A stretch of 64,000 nt of DNA, taken from Mesodorylaimus sp. YZB2_4. Taxonomy: Eukaryota > Nematoda > Enoplea > Dorylaimida > Dorylaimidae. The stretch spans positions 307,006 to 371,005 of the forward strand of contig JASANH010000821.1 of the NCBI GenBank assembly GCA_030248295.1, given 5' to 3'. A model generated the notes under the pieces. It saw nothing but the letters and a program-made list of their open reading frames with translations. It was not told the DNA's origin and did not search any database. Both the position numbers and the translations under genes were made by a program. The stretch's first letter is position 1. Every line of letters begins with the position of its first letter. Below are positions 56,029 through 64,000 of this stretch, in pieces.

Positions 56029-57453
56029 TTAGAAGTTGTAATTATGAGCGACACCGCGCAAATAATCCATGATATCTCTGTTATCATAATCATTCACGAT
56101 TCTTTCGATTCTTTCCGCGCAATCCCGATACTTTCGTCGGCCTTGAGGCGGTTGCTGGCCAGCGACATACTGTTCGATCTTGGTTTCATTCAGACTTTGC
56201 TCTTTCTTCAACGAATCGATGAATTTGAAAATCGATGGATGATGGGCGCCAACTAGCTCAGAAAAACCTCGATGCCACCCCTCCACCGAATTATTAGTCT
56301 TCGCAATTCCATTAATAGCCGATTCACGACAGTTCCAAAGTGGTATTGGAAACAATGGGCCACGTCTTATACCTCTGCGGTTTGGTCTGCCGATCCAAGT
56401 GTCCTCGAAATAATCGACGACTGGTTGTGCCTCTGCTGGCAACAATTCGGCCAATTGCTCAAACGAATCCACCACCGCAGGAATCGGTACGAAAGATAAT
56501 GCGGGCAGCATTCTCATTTGCAATCCAAAGTCCGGATCATTCTCATAGCGATGTTGTAGGCCAGCAGCTTGGATTTTGCGCCAAATGCTTTGCGAAAAAT
56601 GAAAAAAGCATCCACGCCTCTCCGTCTGAGGAAATTCAGAAGCGAATGCATTGATCGCCGCTTGCTCGAAATCAGTCATAATGGAAGTTGGATTCAGATT
56701 TGCATTCAGCTCCTTCAACTCGGCCAATAACTTGGTGTACGTAACTTCGGTCTTGTTTGGCAAGAGAGCGAAGACTGATGGAATGACATTGTTGTAATGA
56801 ACGCCATGAATGGTATACAACTGTTCGAAAAGCGGTGGTGCTGTCTTGAAAGTACCATCTGCGTACCAATGAGGGCTGTGCGATAGCAATTGCAAATTCC
56901 TCTCCGTAGAAAAAATCAAAATTCGATTTGGACCTTCGCCGCTGTCACGCAATAAAAACTGTTGGCCACCTTCGGTTTGTTGAAATTCGGGAGGAATGAT
57001 CAAATCTTCCAGCGATCGAGGATTTGGAAGCACACCGCCGAGTACTCCCCGTCGTGTTCTCTGCACTGTACGTTTCATACATTGAACTGGCGGAAGTTGG
57101 CCTTGTACAGCAGCTGACAACCCAGCTGTCACTGCAGCAATAATTTGATGGGTCGATTCCTGGGCTCCTGAGGCTCGATCTTTGATGTTGTTCACGACGT
57201 TTTTCACAGCTATCTTAGCTGGATCGGGGGCATGATTATGCTCGCCTGGCTCCTTCGACACCTCTCCGTTCTCAGTTTGCATTCGGGATCGGCAGTTTCC
57301 CCTGTTGTTTTTGAAATTCACGCACTTCCAATCGATTTTGTTTCCGCTTTCCCGCTCCTTTCCGAATAAGTGCCCGCGATAACAAAGCTGATCTTTCCCT
57401 TTCTGACTTTTTGCGAATTCTAAAGGCATCTTGCAGCAAAAAGAGAATCGCAA
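56029..57453 (-). CDS. MULE transposase with FLYWCH zinc finger
   Basis: An uninterrupted 474-codon frame. The N-terminal 80 residues form a FLYWCH-type finger (CYRGHLFGKE, WKCVNF, CRSRM, EHNH), a DNA-binding module common in animal MULEs. The catalytic MULE domain (about 200-400) has YADGTFKTAP (first Asp), SIMTDFEQAA (second Asp) and RRGCFFHFSQSIWRK. The third acidic residue is in KTNNSVEGWHRG. The tail is charged. No frameshift or premature stop is visible, so it may encode active enzyme that would cut at the flanking TIRs. The first methionine at 57453 may be extended; a second Met lies nine codons in. Confidence 0.92.
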   Translation of the reverse strand: MRFSFCCKMPLEFAKSQKGKDQLCYRGHLFGKERESGNKIDWKCVNFKNNRGNCRSRMQTENGEVSKEPGEHNHAPDPAKIAVKNVVNNIKDRASGAQESTHQIIAAVTAGLSAAVQGQLPPVQCMKRTVQRTRRGVLGGVLPNPRSLEDLIIPPEFQQTEGGQQFLLRDSGEGPNRILIFSTERNLQLLSHSPHWYADGTFKTAPPLFEQLYTIHGVHYNNVIPSVFALLPNKTEVTYTKLLAELKELNANLNPTSIMTDFEQAAINAFASEFPQTERRGCFFHFSQSIWRKIQAAGLQHRYENDPDFGLQMRMLPALSFVPIPAVVDSFEQLAELLPAEAQPVVDYFEDTWIGRPNRRGIRRGPLFPIPLWNCRESAINGIAKTNNSVEGWHRGFSELVGAHHPSIFKFIDSLKKEQSLNETKIEQYVAGQQPPQGRRKYRDCAERIERIVNDYDNRDIMDYLRGVAHNYNF

Positions 57454-57710
57454 ACTAACTCTAAGAAACAGCTGAAATGGCTAAAACCTTCATCGACAGC
57501 TAAATTTATAGGGGGACATAAATGAGCTGTCATCACCTTCATTGTTTTTCATGGTTTTGTTTCTTGCGACCTTTTATACCATGCGACCCTTTTGTCCTTG
57601 CGATCTTTTTAGTTGCGATCTTTTGTCGTGCGATCTTTATGCCCTTGAGATCTTTTTGTTGCGACCTTTTGTCGTGCGACCTTTTTACTGCGATATTTTG
57701 ACATGGAATC

Positions 57711-58258
57711 GTATTGCATGCAAGATCCATTATCAGTTTCATCTTGGTGTCTTGCCAACGATAGATGATTTGTACCACATTCTTTTCGTGTGAGTAAAAT
57801 ATAGCTTCAGATTGTGGTTTCATCTGAAAGCAGCGGTATTTTCATGATTTTTTGTCAGTAGTCGCCCTATCTTCAATTTCCTTAGACTCTTACTTATGAT
57901 CATGTTGTCTTTTCTTGCATAAACTTTTTACCGCTGCTCCGGAGTATGACTTGGAAACTAGTTTTTCGTCCCAGTCGGCTGGCCAAGAGGCAGGATTTAT
58001 TCAATTCTTTGAACTCAACAATGGCGGGCGGTCTGGTCATCTGAATCATCTCGTTTCCAGCCAACCGAGTGAATTTTTGCTTTGCTCGTGCTGGCAGACG
58101 TCGAGGGAAATGAAACTACTGGGTCCTCCTTGGCAGCAGTAAGACCTCTGGTGTATTCGATTTCGAGTGACAAATGCTCAATGCTATTCGATTTCAGTTT
58201 CCAAGGCGACCCTTGCTTGCACCATTGCTTGCACACTCTTTCTAGCTTGGAATGAGTC
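57711..58258. other. short intergenic region
   Basis: No gene seen. A minus-strand frame over 57539-57823 is a translation of the MULE end repeats and is not a gene. Confidence 0.5.
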
Positions 58259-58996
58259 ATGGCGTCCCACTGGTACATGTTCATCCTGCCGTGTGTCTTA
58301 TATGTTCTTTTTGACAACTTGCCAAAATGTGAATGCGGTGCTCCAAATGCACAATCGACTGAGCACTGCGGCCCGAACGGTTTCTATTGCCAAAGCAATG
58401 GCACTTGTGTTCCGCGTCGATTCCGTTGTCCATCCAAAAATGGTCGACATTGGAAGAAGGCCGTGTCCCTATGTCCAAAACAGGATCACTGTCAGCAAAT
58501 GACCCTTTCTTCTCGATATGGTGGTCGCATGTCGCCGTTAGTCCATCCACCTAGGAGACCAACTTTTACAAATTTTCGTGCAAGAAATACTGCAAATAGG
58601 TTTTATATTTTGACAGCATTCAGTCCGATTTACAGAACTGGCTCGCGGAGTCGTCGAGGTGTGGCGGAAGATGTATGGCGTACATTGATCAAAGATCCTT
58701 GGAAGCATTCGTTCGTGCAATATCGTGGATTCGTTTATGAATTCGGCAGTTATGGTGTTCATGAACTGGATATCAATGACCCTGATTACAAGTATAATCG
58801 AGAATGGTCGACTGGCTGGAGCAGGATCGGCACGAGTAAGTGTCGGTATCGACACTTGAAGAAGTTCTTGATGCAATGGAAGACGGAGCGGGGCAAGTAT
58901 TCTTGGTATTCGAATAATTGCCATTCGTTTACAAAGGCAATTGTAAAATATTTGAAGGATGATTGCGTGGATTTGGAGGGTGCTTTGCGTGGATGA
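58259..58996 (+). CDS. secreted protein with cysteine-rich N-terminus and NCH motif (papain-fold-like)
   Basis: A single exon of 245 codons. A hydrophobic leader (MFILPCVLYVLF) is followed by a cysteine-rich segment (KCECG, HCGPNGFYCQSNGTC, FRCP, LCPKQDHC) with two N-linked sites. After an Arg-rich linker (SRSRRGVAED) comes a compact C-terminal domain: FVQYRGFVYEFGSYGVHEL, then RYRHLKKFLMQW and YSWYSNNCHSFTKAIVKYL. The last motif resembles the NC(N/H)xF...L stretch of PPPDE/DeSI, LRAT-like and other circularly permuted papain-like (NlpC/P60) enzymes, where the Cys is the nucleophile. The expected upstream His is not obvious. If catalytic it would be an extracellular hydrolase or acyltransferase. 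Family assignment is tentative; coding is well supported. Confidence 0.6.
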   Translation: MASHWYMFILPCVLYVLFDNLPKCECGAPNAQSTEHCGPNGFYCQSNGTCVPRRFRCPSKNGRHWKKAVSLCPKQDHCQQMTLSSRYGGRMSPLVHPPRRPTFTNFRARNTANRFYILTAFSPIYRTGSRSRRGVAEDVWRTLIKDPWKHSFVQYRGFVYEFGSYGVHELDINDPDYKYNREWSTGWSRIGTSKCRYRHLKKFLMQWKTERGKYSWYSNNCHSFTKAIVKYLKDDCVDLEGALRG

Positions 58997-59215
58997 AGAA
59001 TGGATTTGGTGATGATCATTCGCGTATTTTAGGCGTGTTTTGGTTCCTCGTTTGTTTTTGAGTTTCGTGGCACTTGTGCTGTTGGGTATCGTCAAGAGAC
59101 CCCTGTAATCATGAATTCCTTGACACCCCCTAGAACAAACAATGGCTTGCCAGAGGAAGGCTCATGCTGCGATAAGTATCTCAGTAGTTATAGTGTGCGT
59201 CGCGCTGGCGTAGCT

Positions 59216-59239
59216 AGCTGCGGGCGAAGCCCCGCAGCT
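59216..59239. repeat. perfect hairpin (9-bp GC-rich arms)
   Basis: AGCTGCGGG and CCCGCAGCT flank the loop CGAAGC. Confidence 0.7.
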
Positions 59240-59390
59240 TAGCACAGCAGCTTATTATCACCCCTCAGCCACTGACCACTAGCTGCAAGCCGAGCCCCGA
59301 AGGGCCTTAATTAGCTTACCACCCTATCAAGTACTCATTCGTCAGTCCGTTTAGACCTTTCTTATCACTATCTGTAAGCCCGTTATCACT

Positions 59391-59790
59391 CCTTATCAGT
59401 ATCTCGTCATTAGCTGAACCTTATCAGTATCTCGTCATTAGCTGAACCTTATCAGTATCTCGTCATTAGCTGAACCTTATCAGTATCTCGTCATTAGCTG
59501 AACCTTATCAGTATCTCGTCATTAGCTGAACCTTATCAGTATCTCGTCATTAGCTGAACCTTATCAGTATCTCGTCATTAGCTGAACCTTATCAGTATCT
59601 CGTCATTAGCTGAACCTTATCAGTATCTCGTCATTCGCTGAACCTTATCAGTATCTCGTCATTAGCTGAACCTTATCAGTATCTCGTCATTAGCTGAACC
59701 TTATCAGTATCTCGTCATTAGCTGAACCTTATCAGTATCTCGTCATTAGCTGAACCTTATCAGTATCTCGTCATTAGCTGAACCTTATCA
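59391..59790. repeat. 28-bp tandem array, 14 copies
   Basis: The unit CCTTATCAGTATCTCGTCAT + TAGCTGAA is repeated 14 times at exact 28-base spacing, plus a partial copy. After the first junctions the copies are identical except for one A-to-C change at 59636. Such uniformity implies recent expansion. Confidence 0.95.
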
Positions 59791-59902
59791 TCGACCGGTC
59801 AGTAATGCAAGCTCCTATCGCGCCACACGATCTACTTATCATATCACAAGTGTTTAATCAACCATTGATGAACAATGATCTTGAAAAAGTGAAAAGTTTA
59901 GC

Positions 59903-59968
59903 GCCCGTCAAGTATCGAACCCGCCTCGCCCGATTGAAAGTCGGATGTTCTACCAGTTTGCGCCAATG
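59903..59968 (-). repeat. tRNA-like sequence
   Basis: On the minus strand CTGGTAGAACATCCGACTTT, CAATCGGGCGAGGCG and the B-box GGGTTCGATAC have tRNA order. The anticodon stem (TCCGA/TCGGG) encloses CTTTCAA, i.e. anticodon TTC (Glu). Only four bases of the acceptor stem pair, so it is more likely a tRNA pseudogene or SINE head than a working tRNA. Confidence 0.45.
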
Positions 59969-60255
59969 AGCAGCTCGGAGCCGCTCATTTTGTTGCAGGA
60001 GCAGCTCCTCCTTGGTGGGGAGCAGCTCGGAGCTGCTTATTTAACGTTAGTGACAAGAGCAGCTCCTCCTTGGTGGAGGGCTGCTCGGAGCTGCTCATTT
60101 TTTGGCAGGAGCAGCTCCTCCTTGGTGGAGAGCTGCTCAGAGCTGCTCATTTTATGGCAGGAGTAGCTCCTGCTTTGTGGGAGCTGTTTGGATCTGCTCA
60201 TTTTATGGCAGAGCAGCACTTTGGTAGCAGGAGTAGCTCCTACTTTGTGGGGACC
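59968..60255. repeat. degenerate tandem array, about 57-bp unit
   Basis: Four to five units of the form GAGCTGCTCATTTTATGGCA + GGAGCAGCTCC + TCCTTGGTGGAGA follow one another with many substitutions. Each unit carries copies of the near-palindrome GAGCWGCTC. Confidence 0.8.
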
Positions 60256-60580
60256 TTCCCATTTTATCAGGTAAGCGGCAAATGTGAGAGCATACACCAT
60301 GCCAGTTTCCTACAAATCCAGTCAGGGCTGTCTGATGTTTCCGCATAATTTTTAGCTGCATCTAGGTTGTCATTCAAAAAATTCAATAGCAATGTTTTCC
60401 TGATGCAGATGCGGCTGGCAGATGCAACAAAACTGCTGCCTTTTATCGTCATTTGTCAGTCACTCCTTTCTTCGCATTCGTATGAGGAAAGAAATGTGAG
60501 AGCATAGGGGAACCGATCTTTAAAACAAGGATGTCACATCACTTATTGCAGCAGCATCGTTAATTTTGTTTTCTAGTAAT
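60256..60580. other. unique spacer between two tandem arrays
   Basis: About 325 bases without a recognisable gene or repeat unit. It contains no GAGCWGCTC copy that I can see. Confidence 0.5.
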
Positions 60581-60581
60581 A

Positions 60582-62330
60582 GAGCTGCTCCCCCGCTACC
60601 ATGAGCAGCTCCCCCGCTACCATGAGCAGCTCCCCCGCTAACATTAGCAGCTCCCCCGCTAACATTAGCAGCTCCTCGCTACCATGAGCAGTTCCCCGCT
60701 AACATGAGCTGCTCCCCCGCTAACATGAGCTGCTCCCCCGCTAACATGAGCAGCTCCCCGCTACCATGAGCAGCTCCCCCGCTAACATTAGCAGCTCCCC
60801 CGCTAACATGAGCTGCTCCCCCGCTAACATTAGCAGCTCCCCCGCTAACATTAGCAGCTCCTCGCTACCATGAGCAGTTCCCCGCTAACATGAGCTGCTC
60901 CCCCGCTAACATGAGCTGCTCCCCCGCTAACATTAGCTGCTCCCCGCTAACATGAGCTGCTCCCCGCTAACATTAGCAGCTCCTCGCTACCATGAGCAGC
61001 TCCCCCGCTAACATTAGCAGCTCCCCCGCTAACATTAGCTGCTCCCCGCTAACATGAGCTGCTCCCCCGCTACCATGAGCAGCTCCCCGCTACCATGAGC
61101 AGCTCCCCCGCTAACATTAGCAGCTCCCCCGCTAACATTAGCAGCTCCTCGCTACCATGAGCAGTTCCCCGCTAACATGAGCTGCTCCCCCGCTAACATG
61201 AGCAGCTCCCCGCTAACATGAGCTGCTCCCCCGCTAACATGAGCAGCTCCCCGCTAACATGAGCTGCTCCCCCGCTAACATTAGCTGCTCCCCGCTAACA
61301 TGAGCTGCTCCCCGCTAACATTAGCAGCTCCTCGCTACCATGAGCAGTTCCCCGCTAACATGAGCTGCTCCCCCGCTAACATGAGCTGCTCCCCCGCAAA
61401 CATCCGCAGCTCCCCGCTAACATGAGCTGCTCCCCCGCTAACATTAGCAGCTCCCCCGCTAACATGAGCTGCTCCCCCGCTAACATTAGCTGCTCCCCGC
61501 TAACATTAGCTGCTCCCCGCTAACATGAGCTGCTCCCCGCTAACATGAGCTGCTCCCCGCTAACATGAGCTGCTCCCCCGCTAACATGAGCTGCTCCCCC
61601 GCTAACATGAGCAGCTCCCCGCTAACATGAGCTGCTCCCCCGCTAACATTAGCAGCTCCCCCGCTAACATGAGCTGCTCCCCCGCTAACATTAGCAGCTC
61701 CCCCGCTAACATGAGCTGCTCCCCCGCTAACATTAGCTGCTCCCCGCTAACATGAGCTGCTCCCCCGCTACCATGAGCAGCTCCCCGCTAACATGAGCTG
61801 CTCCCCCGCTAACATGAGCTGCTCCCCCGCTAACATGAGCAGCTCCCCGCTAACATGAGCTGCTCCCCCGCTAACATTAGCAGCTCCCCCGCTAACATGA
61901 GCTGCTCCCCCGCTAACATTAGCTGCTCCCCGCTAACATGAGCTGCTCCCCGCTAACATGAGCTGCTCCCCGCTAACATGAGCTGCTCCCCCGCTAACAT
62001 TAGCAGCTCCCCCGCTAACATGAGCTGCTCCCCGCTAACATGAGCTGCTCCCCCGCTAACATGAGCTGCTCCCCCGCTAACATGAGCAGCTCCCCGCTAA
62101 CATGAGCTGCTCCCCCGCTAACATGAGCAGCTCCCCGCTAACATGAGCAGCTCCGCTAACATGAGCTGCTCCCCCGCTAACATGAGCAGCTCCCCGCTAA
62201 CATGAGCTGCTCCCCCGCTAACATGAGCAGCTCCCCGCTAACATGAGCAGCTCCCCGCTAACATGAGCTGCTCCCCCGCTAACATGAGCAGCTCCCCGCT
62301 AACATGAGCTGCTCCCCCGCTAACATGAGC
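60582..62330. repeat. 20-21-bp minisatellite built on GAGCWGCTC
   Basis: Roughly 85 copies of CCCCGCTAACATGAGCTGCT-type units fill 1.75 kb. Units vary at a few fixed sites: four or five C, TAACA or TACCA, ATGAGC or ATTAGC, and CTGCT or CAGCT. The last pair of variants are reverse complements of one another. Blocks of several units recur, so the array has grown by multi-unit duplication. No coding potential. Confidence 0.95.
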
Positions 62331-62399
62331 GGGGTTGTAGGCTTATAAGTGCAACATGGACCATGGCATGGCCGGGATTGCACAAAGTTTGTAAAGGTA

Positions 62400-62659
62400 G
62401 CTACCTTCACCTTACTTTTCAGGGTCGTAGGGGGCCCGAGCCCCCAAGCACCCCCCCTGTGACGCGAATAGGTTGTCGTTGGTGACGGACGCGTGCCTGG
62501 CGATAGTCGTATGCGTAACGAAACTAGCGTTTATATATAGATACTCTTTCGAACCGACCGTACACTATGACAGTAAAACGAAAAGAAACCCCGTTCCTAT
62601 GTCCTAACATGATACCTGGCTTAGCGGGTGTAAAGTGTCATCTATCGTCCTTCTTTACA
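62400..62659 (-). repeat. probable 3' untranslated region/LTR of the BEL/Pao element
   Basis: It directly follows the integrase stop on the minus strand. CTATATATAAACG (about 62533-62545, minus strand) could be the LTR TATA box. The partner LTR lies outside the window, so the borders are unknown. Confidence 0.4.
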
Positions 62660-64000
62660 TCACTCGCGGTTGCTCTCCAATCCGCGACACTCCCCACTGA
62701 CGATTTCTAAGGGGTATAATTGACCTATTGCGCGTTTGATTTCTTGTCCATTGGCCAGCTTGATGATGGCGACACGAATGTTTCCATCAGTTGATGTTAT
62801 GACACCTTTGATGATGCCAGTGCGCCAACGATGTCGCGGGTCTTCTGACTTAATTTGCACGATTTCTCCGATTTGCGGTGCGGATGCTGACTTGAGCCTT
62901 CCTTGTTTGAGTTGAACCCTCTGGCGTTCTCGCAGAGATGTCAAGTATTCGGTTTGCCACACTCGAACGAATGCATTGTATATGTTGCGTAGACGTGTCC
63001 AGTATTCTTTGATGGCCTGTTCGTTTAAGGTGGCCACGCTTTCTCCACGAGGGGATTCTCCTGGATGTGTAAAATGAGCTGGCGTTATTACCGTTTCTCC
63101 GATTTCAGATCCCACATGCACGAGTGGGCGATCATTGATTACAGCTTCTATTTCGGCTGTAAGCACCTGCACCTGTCGCGAGTTGAGTAGTGCATTTCCG
63201 ACTGTCTTGAGCAGCGCTCGCTTAACCATTCCCACAAGTCGCTCGTAGAAACCACCCATCCAGGGGGCCCGTTCAGGTATACGTTTCCATTGAATTCCAT
63301 GGTCAGCAGCGAACCTCTGTACGTGCTTTGCGGTGAATTGACCGGCGTTGTCCGACCAGACCACTTTTGGCTTTTGTCGGCGTGCGATATAGATGCGGAA
63401 AACGTTGAGAAAGTCGTCAGCGCCTAAGCCCTCAACGACCTCGAGATGGACTGCCCTTGTTGCGGTGCATGTAAATAGGCAGATCCAACGCTTTGCGAGT
63501 TTGTTCTTCCCAATTGTAACTGTGAGTGGACCAAGGTAGTCGACGCCAATCGACCCGAACGGTGTGAAGACATTGACTCGTTCACGCGGTAAGCTTGGAG
63601 ATTCTGGCGCAGTAAATGGACCTCCATCGAGCTTTTTGCACTGAGTGCAGCGACGAATGACATTGAACACAACCTGCCGTCCGGCGGTGACCCAAAAGCG
63701 TTGGCGAAGATGAGCGAGCGTCTGTGCCGTTCCAGCGTGACACAGTTGAGCGTGAGTGTGTGCGATTATCAACTTCGCAAGCTCAGATTTCCTCGATAGC
63801 AGGATTGGCTTCTTTGCCTCTTCGTTCAGAGGAGCGTGTGTGATCCGACCTCGACCTCGAATCAGACCCTTGGCATCCAGTTCTAGCGGGATTTGTCCGA
63901 TGTGTACTGATTCTCCACATTCTAGACGTTGTCGTTCTTCTCCAAAGTGCGCTTCTTGATCTCGTTTTATCCAGTATGACTCTGCGATTTCTATGTCATG
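62660..64000 (-). CDS. BEL/Pao integrase and C-terminal domain, cut by the window edge
   Basis: The frame is open from the right edge of the window to TGA at 62660 (446 codons seen). It begins in the region before the integrase (AESYWIKRDQEAHF). The zinc-binding HTHAQLCHAG...CTQCKKLDGG follows. The DDE core is seen as IGVDYLGPLTV, VVWSDNAGQF and ERAPWMGGFYERLVGMV. The DUF5641 tail (EYWTRLRNIYNAFVRVWQTE, RTGIIKGVI, GQLYPLEIV) comes last. The protein processes and integrates retrotransposon DNA. No stop or frameshift interrupts the visible part, unlike the related remnant at 22.6-26 kb, which differs throughout and so belongs to another BEL/Pao lineage. Confidence 0.92.
   Translation of the reverse strand, partial: HDIEIAESYWIKRDQEAHFGEERQRLECGESVHIGQIPLELDAKGLIRGRGRITHAPLNEEAKKPILLSRKSELAKLIIAHTHAQLCHAGTAQTLAHLRQRFWVTAGRQVVFNVIRRCTQCKKLDGGPFTAPESPSLPRERVNVFTPFGSIGVDYLGPLTVTIGKNKLAKRWICLFTCTATRAVHLEVVEGLGADDFLNVFRIYIARRQKPKVVWSDNAGQFTAKHVQRFAADHGIQWKRIPERAPWMGGFYERLVGMVKRALLKTVGNALLNSRQVQVLTAEIEAVINDRPLVHVGSEIGETVITPAHFTHPGESPRGESVATLNEQAIKEYWTRLRNIYNAFVRVWQTEYLTSLRERQRVQLKQGRLKSASAPQIGEIVQIKSEDPRHRWRTGIIKGVITSTDGNIRVAIIKLANGQEIKRAIGQLYPLEIVSGECRGLESNRE

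Larger units (their letters stand above)
55805..57710 (-). mobile_element. MULE DNA transposon with TIRs and candidate 9-bp target duplication
   Basis: The 57-bp terminal inverted repeats at 55813-55869 and 57646-57702 differ at four positions. They are made of stacked units such as AAAGATCGCA and AAAGGTCGCA. At the right end the array continues inwards to about 57550. GTATTGCAT flanks the element on both sides (55796-55804 and 57711-57719), the duplication length typical of Mutator-like elements. The short stretches between the duplications and the recognisable TIRs match poorly, so the exact ends are uncertain. The interior is one intact transposase gene. Confidence 0.85.

Noticed and set aside
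57539..57823. Lys/Arg-rich 94-codon frame (KIARQKIATKKIARTK) that looks like a basic DNA-binding peptide.
   Set aside because: It is a translation of the repeated GATCTTTT/GACCTTTT units of the MULE end.
59391..59790. Regular 28-bp repeats considered as a CRISPR-like array.
   Set aside because: There are no spacers; units are directly contiguous, and the locus is eukaryotic.
59945..60348. Plus-strand frames with repeated Ser/Trp/Leu motifs.
   Set aside because: They follow the 57-bp tandem array and shift frame with it; repeat translation, not a gene.

Overview
The window is eukaryotic nuclear DNA from an invertebrate animal. The evidence is multi-exon genes with GT-AG introns that are mostly about 35-100 bases long, tRNA-derived SINEs, BEL/Pao retrotransposons, a MULE transposon with a FLYWCH finger, and two divergent ionotropic glutamate receptor-like (IR) proteins of a kind known from protostomes. 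Two DUF19-like secreted proteins and an EB-module protein point towards an ecdysozoan (nematode-like or a relative). The sequence alone does not fix the phylum. I see no bacterial or organellar segment.

Layout. 0-8 kb: two divergent small secreted DUF19-like genes, several palindromic or terminal-inverted-repeat elements, including a 1.2-kb non-autonomous hAT-like element with an 8-bp target duplication, then an intronless IR gene on the minus strand. 12.4-13.7 kb: a second intronless IR gene on the plus strand. 17.2-19.1 and 28.1-31.4 kb: tandem nine-exon histidine acid phosphatase genes with near-identical exon structure, separated by a decayed BEL/Pao element (22.6-26 kb). The second copy carries another hAT-like insertion in intron 6. 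32.9-36.1 kb: a nine-exon secreted cysteine-rich (EB/lustrin-like) gene. 37.4-38.1 kb: a broken C-type lectin. 39.6 and 55.3 kb: two dynein light chain genes, identical in protein, in about 1-kb inverted arms 14 kb apart. Between the arms lie a LINE fragment, a BAP31-like pseudogene with one nonsense codon, a four-exon MARVEL-like membrane protein, a two-exon GPCR and an unrecognised two-exon gene.

55.8-57.7 kb is an apparently intact MULE with 57-bp terminal inverted repeats and a 9-bp candidate target duplication. 58.3-59.0 kb is a secreted protein with an Asn-Cys-His motif like that of papain-fold enzymes. 59.4-62.3 kb holds three different tandem arrays in a row, two of which share the near-palindrome GAGCWGCTC. 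The window ends inside the integrase of a second, better preserved BEL/Pao element on the minus strand.

The genes look like separate loci (chemosensation or GPCR signalling, secreted hydrolases and cysteine-rich proteins, trafficking and membrane proteins) in a repeat-rich region, not one pathway. Most of the non-coding space is transposon debris. I found no clear previously undescribed system. The strongest leads are the palindrome-sharing arrays, the dynein inverted duplication and the papain-like secreted protein.
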